The position numbers were made by a program, and so were the translations under genes. A model generated the notes under the pieces. The model did not search any database. It was not told the origin of the DNA and saw only the letters and a program-made list of their open reading frames with translations. DNA of 40,798 bases from Pelosinus fermentans (GTDB lineage Bacteria > Bacillota > Negativicutes > DSM-13327). Below, in pieces: positions 7,105 through 15,152 of this stretch. The stretch spans positions 1-40,798 of the forward strand of contig DJJR01000077.1 of the NCBI GenBank assembly GCA_002434245.1, written 5' to 3'. How positions within the stretch are numbered: the stretch's first letter is position 1; every line of letters starts with the position of its first letter.

Positions 7105-8616
7105 TTGGCAGCAGCTAGTCTTACAACAAGTCAATACAATTTATTGCCAGGACGGTTACGAATATCCATTAAATCACTTCTGCAAAACCCCAATTTTGCT
7201 CATTATATAGCAACAAGATTAGTAAAAGAAAAATACATTTATTCCGTAACAGCAAATCCATTAACAGGCCGGGCGCTTATTTATTTTCATCCAACTTATA
7301 TTTGCCTAGCCGAAATTCAGTTATTGATTTCGGCAATAGAGCAAAGATATTCGAAACAAAAGCCCCCTGTTCATGAGAGCGTAAAAATGAGCTGTAAGCA
7401 TTCTCCAGAACTGATCAAATCACCAGGGACCTACGCCTTACTAACCGGTCTCATTCTAGCAGGACTCATCACTAAACGCTCCTTTGCAGGCAAATCTCTC
7501 CTGTCTTCTTCCCCACAAATTTTCAGTTTTGCTGCTCTTGCAACTGTAATCGCTGGCTACCCAATCTTACGTAACCGTTTTGAAACAGTGTCAAAAAAGC
7601 ACAATATGAACTATGAATTGCTCTTGTTTCTGCCTACCTTACTACTGCTAACCCTACGAGAAAGTATTACTGGATTGTCCGCGCTCTGGCTAGTCCAGTT
7701 AACTTATTGGCTTGGCACGGCAGCGCAGGAAAATTCCCATAAAAGCATATCGAATCTTCTTATGAGTAAACAGCTGCAGGCACAAAACAGCCCGTCTGAA
7801 GAAAAAGAGAACCTCAATCCCAAAGATACAGAAGTGAAAAATAACATCTCCACTCCTAAAAATGAAGAAAAAAAATCTTCATCCTCTTTATTGACTGAAA
7901 AAATCATATGGTATTCCTTGGCGATTTCAGGAATTAACTTTCTTCTCACAAGAAACTTTATGCGCAGCCTCGCCATATTACTTGCTGGGTGCCCTGCTGC
8001 GATTTCCCTATCCAAAGACGCAGCAATGCATTCTGCCATCAGACAAGCAGCGGAGAAAGGAGTTCTTATAAAGCAGATTGGTGTTCTAGAACGTCTTGGA
8101 GACGTTGATACAGTATTATTTGAACATGAATGCTCTACAGGAATAGACCAGCTGCATTCTTTAGGTATCAAGGATATTCGTGTAATAAAGAGCGATCGTA
8201 CTGCTAACCGGCATGCTATGCTTGACGATATCGTAAAAATGATTAGCGATTTGCAAGCACGAGGAAAGAAGGTTCTAATGATCGGAGACGGAAAAAATGA
8301 CTCTCTCTCTTTTGCTGCCAGTGATGCTGCCATCGCTATGGGCAGAAAAGGAACAGTTCAGGCCATTGAAGCTGCTGATATCGTAATTGCCAATGATGAT
8401 CCGCAAAAAATAGCTGAGATCATCTATCTTAGCAGATATATGAACAAAGTCATTCGTCAGAATGTATCCTTCGCTACGTTCTTCAATATAACTGGTGTGG
8501 CACTAGCTGCTACCTCGCTCATCACGCCCATAACTGCGGGATTACTGCTGAATATCAGTACATTGGCAATCATTATGAACTCAAAATGCTCGTTGTCTGG
8601 TAAGAAGCCATTTTGA
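7105..8616 (+). CDS. Degenerate P-type ATPase (pseudo-ATPase) lacking catalytic residues
   Basis: The 503-residue product is homologous to the P1B ATPase at 2767-4986 over the N-terminal domain (LLPGRLRI), the membrane helices and the P domain (MIGDGKND, residues 392-399). It has lost the catalytic parts. The phosphorylation motif DKTGT is replaced by EHECS (Glu340 for Asp), and the transport motif CPC by CPA (296-298). The actuator domain with TGE is replaced by a polar Ser/Lys/Glu-rich linker (about 205-265), and the nucleotide-binding domain is absent. The frame is open, so this is a maintained gene rather than a decaying one. A longer ATG start exists at 6979 but has no ribosome site. AAGGAGG at 7088-7094 precedes TTG 7105, and the N-terminus then aligns with the paralogue. 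A regulatory, scaffold or chaperone role is inferred. Confidence 0.8.
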   Translation: MAAASLTTSQYNLLPGRLRISIKSLLQNPNFAHYIATRLVKEKYIYSVTANPLTGRALIYFHPTYICLAEIQLLISAIEQRYSKQKPPVHESVKMSCKHSPELIKSPGTYALLTGLILAGLITKRSFAGKSLLSSSPQIFSFAALATVIAGYPILRNRFETVSKKHNMNYELLLFLPTLLLLTLRESITGLSALWLVQLTYWLGTAAQENSHKSISNLLMSKQLQAQNSPSEEKENLNPKDTEVKNNISTPKNEEKKSSSSLLTEKIIWYSLAISGINFLLTRNFMRSLAILLAGCPAAISLSKDAAMHSAIRQAAEKGVLIKQIGVLERLGDVDTVLFEHECSTGIDQLHSLGIKDIRVIKSDRTANRHAMLDDIVKMISDLQARGKKVLMIGDGKNDSLSFAASDAAIAMGRKGTVQAIEAADIVIANDDPQKIAEIIYLSRYMNKVIRQNVSFATFFNITGVALAATSLITPITAGLLLNISTLAIIMNSKCSLSGKKPF

Positions 8617-8647
8617 GTCGCTATGATTATAAAAACAGAATAAAAAA

Positions 8648-8711
8648 GCAGAAGCACAGAATACTGAGAATAATCAATAAAAATCTCTCAGCATATTCTG
8701 TGCTTCTGCAG
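8648..8711. terminator. Bidirectional terminator between convergent genes
   Basis: The long stem GCAGAAGCACAGAATA / TATTCTGTGCTTCTGC carries an additional inner TGAGA/TCTCA pairing. It separates the pseudo-ATPase operon from the convergent 8757-9140 gene. Confidence 0.8.
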
Positions 8712-8756
8712 TTACATCATTATTTCGCGGCCCTCAAGAACATATAAGATCTGCCT

Positions 8757-9140
8757 TCAGCGAATGGCACGACGTCTTTTCGCCTCATCAACAATACTTT
8801 TAAATTCAGCTTCTGCCGCTTCTTTCAATGTCAATATCTTGGCAGTTGTAGCAACGGCCATCCGGTGCCCTTTTTCTCTAGCTGCGGCACCACGACAATG
8901 CGAAACACCTCGAACTTGACGTGCTTCTTCTACAAAATCAGAAGCTCTGGCACTCACTTTTGCTGCTGCATTTTTCACTTCGTCCTTGGCAATTAAAGCC
9001 CCTTTCGTCACCTTCACTGCACCAGACCGTAGACTGCGGCGATCCGACAGTAAAGCTAAAGCAATACCACCGGCTAACAATAACAAAAGAGAATTTTTGC
9101 TGAACAAATTGGCACCAAATTTCAACAAATTCATATACAT
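8757..9140 (-). CDS. Small single-pass membrane protein with Ala/Lys-rich helix (PacL/FezA-like architecture)
   Basis: The 127-residue protein begins with one hydrophobic segment (about 15-32, SKNSLLLLLAGGIALALL). A long Ala/Lys/Val-rich amphipathic helix follows (SGAVKVTKGALIAKDEVKNA), then a basic C-terminus ending KRRRAIR. No catalytic motif is visible. The layout matches the small membrane partners of metal ATPases such as mycobacterial PacL and ferrosome FezA, and parallels the C-terminal half of the 6072-6704 protein. This is a structural resemblance, not a confirmed family match. AGGAGG lies four bases before the first ATG; Met3 at 10-nt spacing is an alternative. It follows the MFS gene by 90 bp and may share its transcript. 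Confidence 0.65.
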   Translation of the reverse strand: MYMNLLKFGANLFSKNSLLLLLAGGIALALLSDRRSLRSGAVKVTKGALIAKDEVKNAAAKVSARASDFVEEARQVRGVSHCRGAAAREKGHRMAVATTAKILTLKEAAEAEFKSIVDEAKRRRAIR

Positions 9141-9229
9141 TACACCTCCTCACACTTATTCTAATTTTCCCGTAGTATGAAAGCTTTATGTATTTTTAAT
9201 TTAAGGATTCATTCCATAATAAATTATCA

Positions 9230-10405
9230 TCAATTATCACTACTTTTGTCATCACTTCTAACCAATATTGAATAAAAATAGTAGGTACATATTGCTAATA
9301 GTAACGCTGTCGTTGAAAATAAAACGAAATATCCCAGATGCTCAGCTACACCGCCCAATATGGCGGCAGAAAGAGCCGTTCCAATATCACCAGCTGCAAT
9401 CATAATACCTAAAGCGGTTCCTCGATTCGTTTGCTGGATTCGTTCTACTAAAAGTAAAACCAAGGTGGGATAGACAACACCAAATCCTAGCCCAAACAGA
9501 AGCCCTGAAAAAACCAATATCATAGGCGAAATCGTAATCAATAGCAGTACGATACCGAGCAACATTGTAATACTCGCATATAGTGTCGCATTTAAGAGCC
9601 CTAAGATATGACCTATCTTTTGTACAAAAACACGGGAAAAAATCACGGATATGGCAAAAGCAATAAAGAAAAGAGAGTAAAAATCAACACCCTTATCAAT
9701 GGCAGCAAGTGGGATAAAGGTTAGAGCTGCACTAAAAGCAAAACTTGCTGCAAACTGAGAAAGAGTCGTCGCACAAACAACATTGGATTTCAGGACATCC
9801 ATAAATGGTGCTCGAACAACATTTCTCGCAGCTAGCTGAATTGGCTGAGAACGCCACTTCATCACATTAAAAGCAATCCCAATTAAAATAACACTAATAC
9901 CAACAAGTGCATAGAATCCAAAATTATCAAAAGCTACCTGAGCCATGCTCATACTAAGACCAAGACCACACATGGTAGTTAACGTATACATGGCAATCGA
10001 GTTGGAATTACTTTCCCCCGATCCGATACTGCTGGCAAAGGTAACTGCTCCTGTGCCATAAAAGGCCTGCCCAATACCATAAAGGAATCGTAAAACAAAA
10101 AAGCCCAAAAAACTTGTCGCCCACCAATAACCAACAGTTGATAAAATAAGTACAATTTGTCCAAGGAGAATCACTGGACGACTGCCTTTAGTATCCACTT
10201 GAAAGCCAATCCACGGCCTTATAATGAGAGAACTCATTGCCGTAGCGCCCATAATAATCCCAATTTGCGTCTCACTTAATCCGCTATTGTGTAAAAAAAC
10301 CGGTAATACAGGAACCAATAAGGAAGTGCCAAGAATGGTATTGAAATGAGAAATTGCAATACTTTGAAATTGTTGGTTCTTAAAAATCTGAAATGAATTC
10401 GCCAT
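9230..10405 (-). CDS. MFS transporter
   Basis: The 391-residue protein has about 12 hydrophobic segments and MFS loop features: GIIMGATAMSSLIIRPWIGF followed by DTKGSRPV in the first half, and the RGTALGIMIAAGDIGTA helix in the second. The family exchanges small molecules or drugs across the inner membrane using proton gradients; the substrate is unknown. The ATG is preceded by AAGGGG. It lies downstream of the ArsR-type regulator on the same strand, with a hairpin (10450-10480) between, and may be part of its regulon. Confidence 0.85.
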   Translation of the reverse strand: MANSFQIFKNQQFQSIAISHFNTILGTSLLVPVLPVFLHNSGLSETQIGIIMGATAMSSLIIRPWIGFQVDTKGSRPVILLGQIVLILSTVGYWWATSFLGFFVLRFLYGIGQAFYGTGAVTFASSIGSGESNSNSIAMYTLTTMCGLGLSMSMAQVAFDNFGFYALVGISVILIGIAFNVMKWRSQPIQLAARNVVRAPFMDVLKSNVVCATTLSQFAASFAFSAALTFIPLAAIDKGVDFYSLFFIAFAISVIFSRVFVQKIGHILGLLNATLYASITMLLGIVLLLITISPMILVFSGLLFGLGFGVVYPTLVLLLVERIQQTNRGTALGIMIAAGDIGTALSAAILGGVAEHLGYFVLFSTTALLLAICTYYFYSILVRSDDKSSDN

Positions 10406-10449
10406 GGATAACCCCTTTTAGTCAACGTGATATCTTATATGAAATATTC

Positions 10450-10480
10450 AATCCCGCAAAGTAAAGTACTTTGCAGGATT
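10450..10480. terminator. Hairpin between ArsR-type regulator and MFS gene
   Basis: The arms AATCCCGCAAAGTA / TACTTTGCAGGATT have a 3-nt loop and one mismatch. The T-rich flank is better on the plus strand, so termination of the regulator transcript on the minus strand may be partial. Confidence 0.5.
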
Positions 10481-10543
10481 CTTTCTTGCCTCGCTTCCTA
10501 TTATACACCAAACTTACCTCTTATTACGTACTAATTTTAAACG

Positions 10544-10879
10544 TTAAGGCTTTGATTCCATCTGAAGACGATCAAACTTACTAATGGTATTAACCAGATG
10601 ATTATTAAAAATTTGGCGTGCAATCACCAGCAGCTCTCGAATCATGGGATCTTGCAGTGAATACGATACTCTTGTTCCATCTTTACGGGTTTTAACAATG
10701 TTTTTATTGCGAAGAATCGCTAATTGCTGAGAAATAACGGCTCCTCCAACACCACATAGTGACTGCAGCTCATTGACGTTCTTATCGCCATCACATAAGA
10801 TCTCTAAAATATTAATTCGCAATGGGTGAGATAAGGCTTTAAAAAAATCAGCCTTAAACTCTTGGATTTCTCTATTCAT
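10544..10879 (-). CDS. ArsR-family winged-helix transcriptional regulator
   Basis: The 111-residue protein carries the ArsR helix-turn-helix: LSHPLRINILEILCDGDKNV, then NELQSLCGVGGAVISQQLAI and the wing TRKDGTRVSYSL. One cysteine (in LCDG) and another in SLCGVG occur in the DNA-binding domain, which could allow redox or metal sensing. An upstream in-frame ATG at 10918 lacks a ribosome site. AAGGAG at 10888-10893 sits eight bases before ATG 10879, which is therefore chosen. The gene is divergent from the SulP transporter and upstream of the MFS gene; both are candidate targets. AT-rich palindromes in 10945-10980 are candidate operators. Confidence 0.85.
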   Translation of the reverse strand: MNREIQEFKADFFKALSHPLRINILEILCDGDKNVNELQSLCGVGGAVISQQLAILRNKNIVKTRKDGTRVSYSLQDPMIRELLVIARQIFNNHLVNTISKFDRLQMESKP

Positions 10880-10944
10880 ACTGTCTACTCCTTCTGCACC
10901 AAAACCTCTTTTGTCCACACTTCAACATAATAACTTTATAATTC

Positions 10945-10980
10945 ATATTCAAAGATAACTATATAGTATTAATTGAATAT
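10945..10980. promoter_or_regulatory. Candidate ArsR-type operator
   Basis: A perfect 8-bp inverted repeat, ATATTCAA (10945-10952) and TTGAATAT (10973-10980), surrounds a second palindrome ACTATATAGT (10958-10967). It lies in the divergent region between the regulator and the SulP gene. Confidence 0.4.
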
Positions 10981-11020
10981 ATGATACTATGTATCTATCT
11001 ATATTTCAATATAATAATGT

Positions 11021-11049
11021 TTCACATTTTTTGCATAGAGGTGTATAAT
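11021..11049 (+). promoter_or_regulatory. Promoter of the SulP transporter gene
   Basis: TTCACA (11021-11026) and TATAAT (11044-11049) are separated by 17 bp. The predicted start lies about 30 bases before the ATG. Confidence 0.7.
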
Positions 11050-11087
11050 AATGAGCATATTGTTTTTCGGACTGAAAGGGGATTTAC

Positions 11088-12800
11088 ATGACACGCGCTA
11101 TTAGAGTACCACTAAAACGTTATTTTACTAGATTCTTTAAGAAAGACTTATTAGCAGGTCTGACAGTAGGTGTGATTTCTCTGCCCTTAGCCATGGCCTT
11201 CGCAATTGCTTCTGGCGCAAATCCTGAAAATGGTATTTATACCACAATTATTGCAGCTTGCCTAGTCGCTCTATTTGGTGGAAGCAGATATCAAGTTGCT
11301 GGTCCAACCGGTGCTTTCATTCCCATCTTGCTCTCCATTGTGCTCACCTATGGATTTGAGAACCTTCTGATTGCTGGATTCTTATCCGGGATCATACTGG
11401 TTGTCATGGGACTTTTAGATATGGGATCTCTGATTAAATTTATTCCCCGCTCTGTTACCATTGGTTTTACAGCCGGTATTGCTGTCAACATCTTTGCCGG
11501 CCAGATTTCTAACTTCTTTGGTTTAACTGGCCTTGAACGTCATGAAAGCTTTTTATCTAATATGCAGGAAATCATAACCCACTTCCATACGATTAATCCT
11601 TATAGTACATTAACTGCAGTTATTTGCTTAGCAGTGATTCTCATAACACCTCGTTTTTTACCAAAAGTGCCTGGTTCTCTCGTTGGACTCATCCTGTCAA
11701 CAATGACCGCAACCTTATTCTTTCCAAACGATGTAATTACTATCGCTTCTGCTTTTGGCGGAATCCCCAGCGATTTACCTCATATGCAATTTCCTGACAT
11801 TACACTCGAAAAAGTACAGCTGCTGCTTCAGCCAGCTCTTACAATAGCTATATTAGGTGCCATTGAGTCTTTACTATCTGCCGTTGTAGCCGATGGCCTG
11901 ACAGGTACACATCATAACAGCAATCGTGAATTACTAGGACAAGGTATCGCCAATATAGTAATTCCCTTATTTGGCGGAATCCCTGCTACAGGTGCCATTG
12001 CCCGTACAGCAACCAATATTAAATCTGGCGCGGCAACACGATACTCTGTTATCATTTCCGCCGTCTTCGTACTCCTTACGATGCTTGCTCTTGCTCCCTA
12101 TGCAGGACTTATTCCACTAGCAAGCATGGCCCCTGTCTTAATGGTTGTTTCTTATAATATGAGTCAGCATCAAGCCTTCATTGGTATTGCAAAAGTCAAA
12201 TCCTTAAGTACAGGAGTCTTACTGATTACCTTCTTCCTTACCGTATTTGCAAACTTAACGGTAGCTGTGGAAATTGGTTTATTACTTACCATCATGCTGT
12301 TCGTCAAACGAATGAGTGAAATCATGGTCGTAACAGAAGTTGTACCCGATCACGAGAACCATTTAATCGATATTGCAGACCAAAATACACTTCATACCTA
12401 TGATTGTTCCCAAATTAGCATTTTTAGCATTGAAGGCCCTTTATTCTTTGGTGCAGCCCAAATGTTTTCGGAAAGCATCATGAGTACGATCCATTATGAC
12501 CCTAAAATTATTATATTACGCATGAGCCGAGTTCCAATTATGGACATTACGGGAGAAAATCATTTACGCATGATCGTAGAAAATATCCAGAAAAAGGGCA
12601 TCACCGTCTTAATTTCGGGTTTAAATGAACAACCGGAGAAAAAAATGAAAAAAACTGGTCTTTATGAGCAGATCGGACAAGACCACTTCTTTCCTCACAC
12701 CAATCATGCAATCGCCTATGCACTAGAACATATTAATAAAACTCATTGCAACACCTGCCAAAAAATAAATGGAAATGAATGCGTGTTAGATAGAAAATAA
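11088..12800 (+). CDS. SulP-family anion transporter with STAS domain
   Basis: The 570-residue inner-membrane protein starts with the SulP motif DLLAGLTVGVISLPLAMAFA and QVAGPTGAFIPIL. It has about 10-12 membrane segments and a C-terminal STAS domain (about 440-550, with MDITGENHLR). The family carries sulfate, bicarbonate or dicarboxylates. The C-terminus ends in an unusual short cysteine cluster, C-x2-C-x7-C (HCNTCQKINGNEC), beyond the STAS domain. AAAGGGG precedes the ATG. The gene has its own promoter and terminator and is divergent from an ArsR-type regulator, which suggests redox- or metal-dependent control. Confidence 0.9.
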   Translation: MTRAIRVPLKRYFTRFFKKDLLAGLTVGVISLPLAMAFAIASGANPENGIYTTIIAACLVALFGGSRYQVAGPTGAFIPILLSIVLTYGFENLLIAGFLSGIILVVMGLLDMGSLIKFIPRSVTIGFTAGIAVNIFAGQISNFFGLTGLERHESFLSNMQEIITHFHTINPYSTLTAVICLAVILITPRFLPKVPGSLVGLILSTMTATLFFPNDVITIASAFGGIPSDLPHMQFPDITLEKVQLLLQPALTIAILGAIESLLSAVVADGLTGTHHNSNRELLGQGIANIVIPLFGGIPATGAIARTATNIKSGAATRYSVIISAVFVLLTMLALAPYAGLIPLASMAPVLMVVSYNMSQHQAFIGIAKVKSLSTGVLLITFFLTVFANLTVAVEIGLLLTIMLFVKRMSEIMVVTEVVPDHENHLIDIADQNTLHTYDCSQISIFSIEGPLFFGAAQMFSESIMSTIHYDPKIIILRMSRVPIMDITGENHLRMIVENIQKKGITVLISGLNEQPEKKMKKTGLYEQIGQDHFFPHTNHAIAYALEHINKTHCNTCQKINGNECVLDRK

Positions 12801-12819
12801 TAAATAAGACATTAAGAGA

Positions 12820-12877
12820 ATCCATATAAAATTAAGACCATCTATAAACTAGATGATCTCATTTTTATATGGATTTT
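12820..12877 (+). terminator. Terminator of the SulP gene
   Basis: An inner stem GACCATCTA / TAGATGATC sits inside an outer pairing ATCCATATAAAA / TTTTTATATGGAT. It ends in T-rich sequence just after the stop. Confidence 0.7.
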
Positions 12878-12926
12878 TACTCTTACTACCCATATGTATC
12901 CTTATATCATTCATGCTGTAAAAAAA

Positions 12927-13343
12927 CTATTCTGCAATCGGCTGGGCATCACCATTTACCTGTTCTTCCGGTATAACTTTTTCTACCTTAACATGCAAGG
13001 GAAGAATAATAGAAGACGAAATTGCCGTAGTATCACTATAGGCAGGACTGAACACTGACTTTTGGATGGATTCAATCACTGCATTATCAAAGGCAGCATC
13101 TCCAGAGCTAGTAATGATCTTCACCTCGCCATCTACCGTTCCATTCACAGATATCGTTGCCTTAACCTTCACAGGCACGGTTTGCTCTGCGTATTTTTCC
13201 TTCATATCCTGAGGCAAAGAAATCGCCGCCAACGTAATAATCTGGGGAGGTGTCACTTGAGATTTGTCTTTAGCGAAAGCAGTTACTGACATTCCTGTTG
13301 TCAATAATAACATGAGTACTACAATAAATTGCATTTTTTTCAC
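12927..13343 (-). CDS. Small periplasmic TonB C-terminal-domain protein
   Basis: The 138-residue protein has an N-terminal signal sequence (about 1-25, ending TAFA-KD). It also has a TonB-like C-terminal domain: VKATISVNGTVDGEVKIITS, then DAAFDNAVIESIQKSVFSPA. TonB domains contact the plug of TonB-dependent receptors. This one is short, lacks the Pro-rich periplasm-spanning linker, and has no ExbB/ExbD neighbour, so it may not be an ordinary energising TonB. The promoter is a consensus TTGACA-N17-TATAAT with a palindromic Fur box in the spacer, so the gene is iron-repressed with a leader of roughly 118 nt. It may serve the three receptors in the right part. Confidence 0.75.
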   Translation of the reverse strand: MKKMQFIVVLMLLLTTGMSVTAFAKDKSQVTPPQIITLAAISLPQDMKEKYAEQTVPVKVKATISVNGTVDGEVKIITSSGDAAFDNAVIESIQKSVFSPAYSDTTAISSSIILPLHVKVEKVIPEEQVNGDAQPIAE

Positions 13344-13467
13344 ACGAATACACCCTCTTTACTTTTTTTATCTATTTTAAAATCAAAACAATCGTCCTGC
13401 ACCATGCCAGTCCAAAAGCTTATCAGCCCGCCCTAGTTAAAACCGTCTCTATTTAGCCTTCTTTATC

Positions 13468-13496
13468 ATTATAGAGACAATGAAAATCATTGTCAA
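13468..13496 (-). promoter_or_regulatory. Promoter of the TonB-like gene, overlapped by a Fur box
   Basis: On the minus strand TTGACA (13491-13496), 17 bp and TATAAT (13468-13473). The spacer is occupied by the Fur box at 13476-13494, an arrangement expected to give tight iron repression. Confidence 0.85.
13476..13494. promoter_or_regulatory. Fur box of the TonB-like gene
   Basis: GACAATGAAAATCATTGTC is a near-perfect palindrome matching the 19-bp Fur consensus at 16 positions. Confidence 0.85.
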
Positions 13497-13560
13497 TTAA
13501 AGTCTTCGAATATCTTGGTATTTTTTTCAAAGCCAATAGTCGCTCTCTTACAAACAAATA

Positions 13561-13605
13561 AAAAATGCAGTTAGAACCGGTTAAATCGATTCTAACTGCA
13601 TTTTT
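13561..13605 (-). terminator. Terminator of the PTS operon
   Basis: The stem AAAATGCAGTTAGAA / TTCTAACTGCATTTT has a 13-nt loop. On the minus strand it ends in a run of T, just after the last gene of the PTS operon. Confidence 0.85.
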
Positions 13606-13618
13606 GCAACAGCGCATT

Positions 13619-14497
13619 TTATAAACCGTAATATGTCAGCATTTCCTTTATTTTGGGAATTGTTTCCGCCTTTGGTTCTCTAACTGGAAGCCGGCATAAG
13701 CCAACAGGTATATTGGATAATACCAAAGATTTTTTCAGTACAGAGGGAACCGTCGCCAATTTCAAGACACTGCGCAGCATTTCAATCTGCTGCTGTGCTT
13801 GTTCTGCTTCTTCCAGCCGGCTATTCATAAAGTTTTCATAGATGGCAACATCATTCTTCGTCAAAAGATTGGCTGTTGCTGCAATAGCCCCTTTGGCACC
13901 AATTTTAAGTGCTTTTAAAATCAAGGAATCCGAACCGGAAAGCACAGCAAATTTTTGATTTTTTGTTGCCTTTATATAGCCTTCTATGTTGTCAATATTA
14001 CCACTGCTGTCTTTAATACCGATAATGTTGCCAACTTTTGCTAATTCGGCAACGGTTTCAACGGCAATATTAATTCCTGTATTTTTAGGAATGTTGTATA
14101 AAAGAATCGGAATCCTTACGGCTGCAGCAACTGCTTTATAATGATAAAGCAGTTCTTCCTGGGATGGCACTAAAAAATATGGGGTGATGACTGACAATGC
14201 ATCGGCACCAATTTGTTCCATACTTTTAGATAAAGCAATCACCTCCGCAGTGCTATTCCCGCCGGTGCCAACATAAACCGGAACTCTTTTACCCACTTCT
14301 TTAATAACACATTTGGCAAAGTCTACTTTTTCTTGCTTGTTTAGCAAATGAAATTCACCATTTGTCCCAAGAATAAAGATCCCATAAGCACCATCAGCAA
14401 TTAATTTGTTAACCAATTGTCTTGTCGCCTGAAAATCAATTGCCTGGTTTTCATCAAAAGGGGTGACCATCGCCACAATAATCCCTTTAACATCCAT
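13619..14497 (-). CDS. DapA/NanA-superfamily aldolase or dehydratase (not a true DHDPS)
   Basis: The 292-residue cytosolic TIM-barrel protein has the Schiff-base lysine in IIGIKDSSG and the catalytic tyrosine in LLYNIPKNTG. In genuine dihydrodipicolinate synthases the tyrosine motif is followed by Ser-Arg-Thr-Gly; here it is Lys-Asn-Thr-Gly. The GTTGE motif is GTNGE. The carboxylate-binding arginine is therefore missing, and a lysine-biosynthetic role is unlikely. In the family this points to aldolases or dehydratases of 2-keto-3-deoxy acids. As the last gene of a PTS operon it probably acts on the phosphorylated sugar acid or its product. GGAGGG lies six bases before the ATG. Confidence 0.85.
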   Translation of the reverse strand: MDVKGIIVAMVTPFDENQAIDFQATRQLVNKLIADGAYGIFILGTNGEFHLLNKQEKVDFAKCVIKEVGKRVPVYVGTGGNSTAEVIALSKSMEQIGADALSVITPYFLVPSQEELLYHYKAVAAAVRIPILLYNIPKNTGINIAVETVAELAKVGNIIGIKDSSGNIDNIEGYIKATKNQKFAVLSGSDSLILKALKIGAKGAIAATANLLTKNDVAIYENFMNSRLEEAEQAQQQIEMLRSVLKLATVPSVLKKSLVLSNIPVGLCRLPVREPKAETIPKIKEMLTYYGL

Positions 14498-14531
14498 TAA
14501 AATCCCTCCAATTTTTACAAGTGCCGAGATA

Positions 14532-15152
14532 CTATTTGCTCAGTTCGTCACTTATCCCTTTCCCCAGAGATCCACCCGGATGCCACTTCACATACTGTTC
14601 TATTGTCAAACCTTTTTCTGTCTGCAATACTACACTCAGCCCCTGTAAAACAATCATTTCTGCCATTATAGAGGCACGAGGCGGTTTATTCAGCACATCG
14701 CCCTCTGCATGTACACCGGCAAAAAGAAATACATCGCTTTTATTTGCCAACCAAGAATCTGCATTGCCGCTGACAGAAATAATCTTCGCTCCATTTCTCT
14801 TTAACGTTTCTACGGTAGCCTTTAATTCATTGGTTTCACCGCTATTGGAAATGGCGATCACCACATCACCTGGCAGAACTTGGCCAGCAGAGCCGTGAAT
14901 CGCTTCTGTGCCATGTAATTCATAGGTTGGCGTACCTGTAGAAGACAGTAACGATGCAATATATCCTGCAATATGCCCTGGCTTGCCAATACCCGTCACA
15001 TGAACTCTGTTCTTATTTTTTTCTGCAGTCAAAATCAGATCTTTTGCAGCATCAATGCTTTTGCTATCCAACTGTTCAACAAAATCATCCACTTCCGCCA
15101 TAAAAGCTCCCACATACCTTTGCAGAACTTCTTTATTGCTTATACTCATCAT
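14532..15152 (-). CDS. SIS-domain sugar-phosphate isomerase
   Basis: The 206-residue protein has the SIS fold of KdsD/GutQ/KpsF-type isomerases: VHVTGIGKPGHIAGYIASLL near residue 50, STGTPTYELHGTEAIHGSAG, and VIAISNSGETNELK. It lacks the two C-terminal CBS domains of KdsD (about 330 residues), so it resembles short aldose/ketose-phosphate isomerases. The expected role is interconversion of the phosphosugar delivered by the PTS. It lies 34 bp before the DapA-like gene and 76 bp after the IIC gene. Two adjacent ATG codons (M1, M2) have GGAG at acceptable distance. Confidence 0.85.
   Translation of the reverse strand: MMSISNKEVLQRYVGAFMAEVDDFVEQLDSKSIDAAKDLILTAEKNKNRVHVTGIGKPGHIAGYIASLLSSTGTPTYELHGTEAIHGSAGQVLPGDVVIAISNSGETNELKATVETLKRNGAKIISVSGNADSWLANKSDVFLFAGVHAEGDVLNKPPRASIMAEMIVLQGLSVVLQTEKGLTIEQYVKWHPGGSLGKGISDELSK

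Noticed and set aside
7704..8333. 209-codon minus-strand frame inside the pseudo-ATPase
   Set aside because: A shadow of the coding frame on the opposite strand, without ribosome site or recognisable domains.
9222..9240. AATTATCATCAATTATCAC as a Fur box
   Set aside because: It overlaps the stop of the MFS gene, has a poor match to the consensus core and no promoter nearby; probably chance in AT-rich DNA.
13619..14497. Annotation as dihydrodipicolinate synthase (dapA)
   Set aside because: The carboxylate-binding Arg after the catalytic Tyr motif and the paired Thr motif are both changed, and the gene is in a sugar PTS operon.
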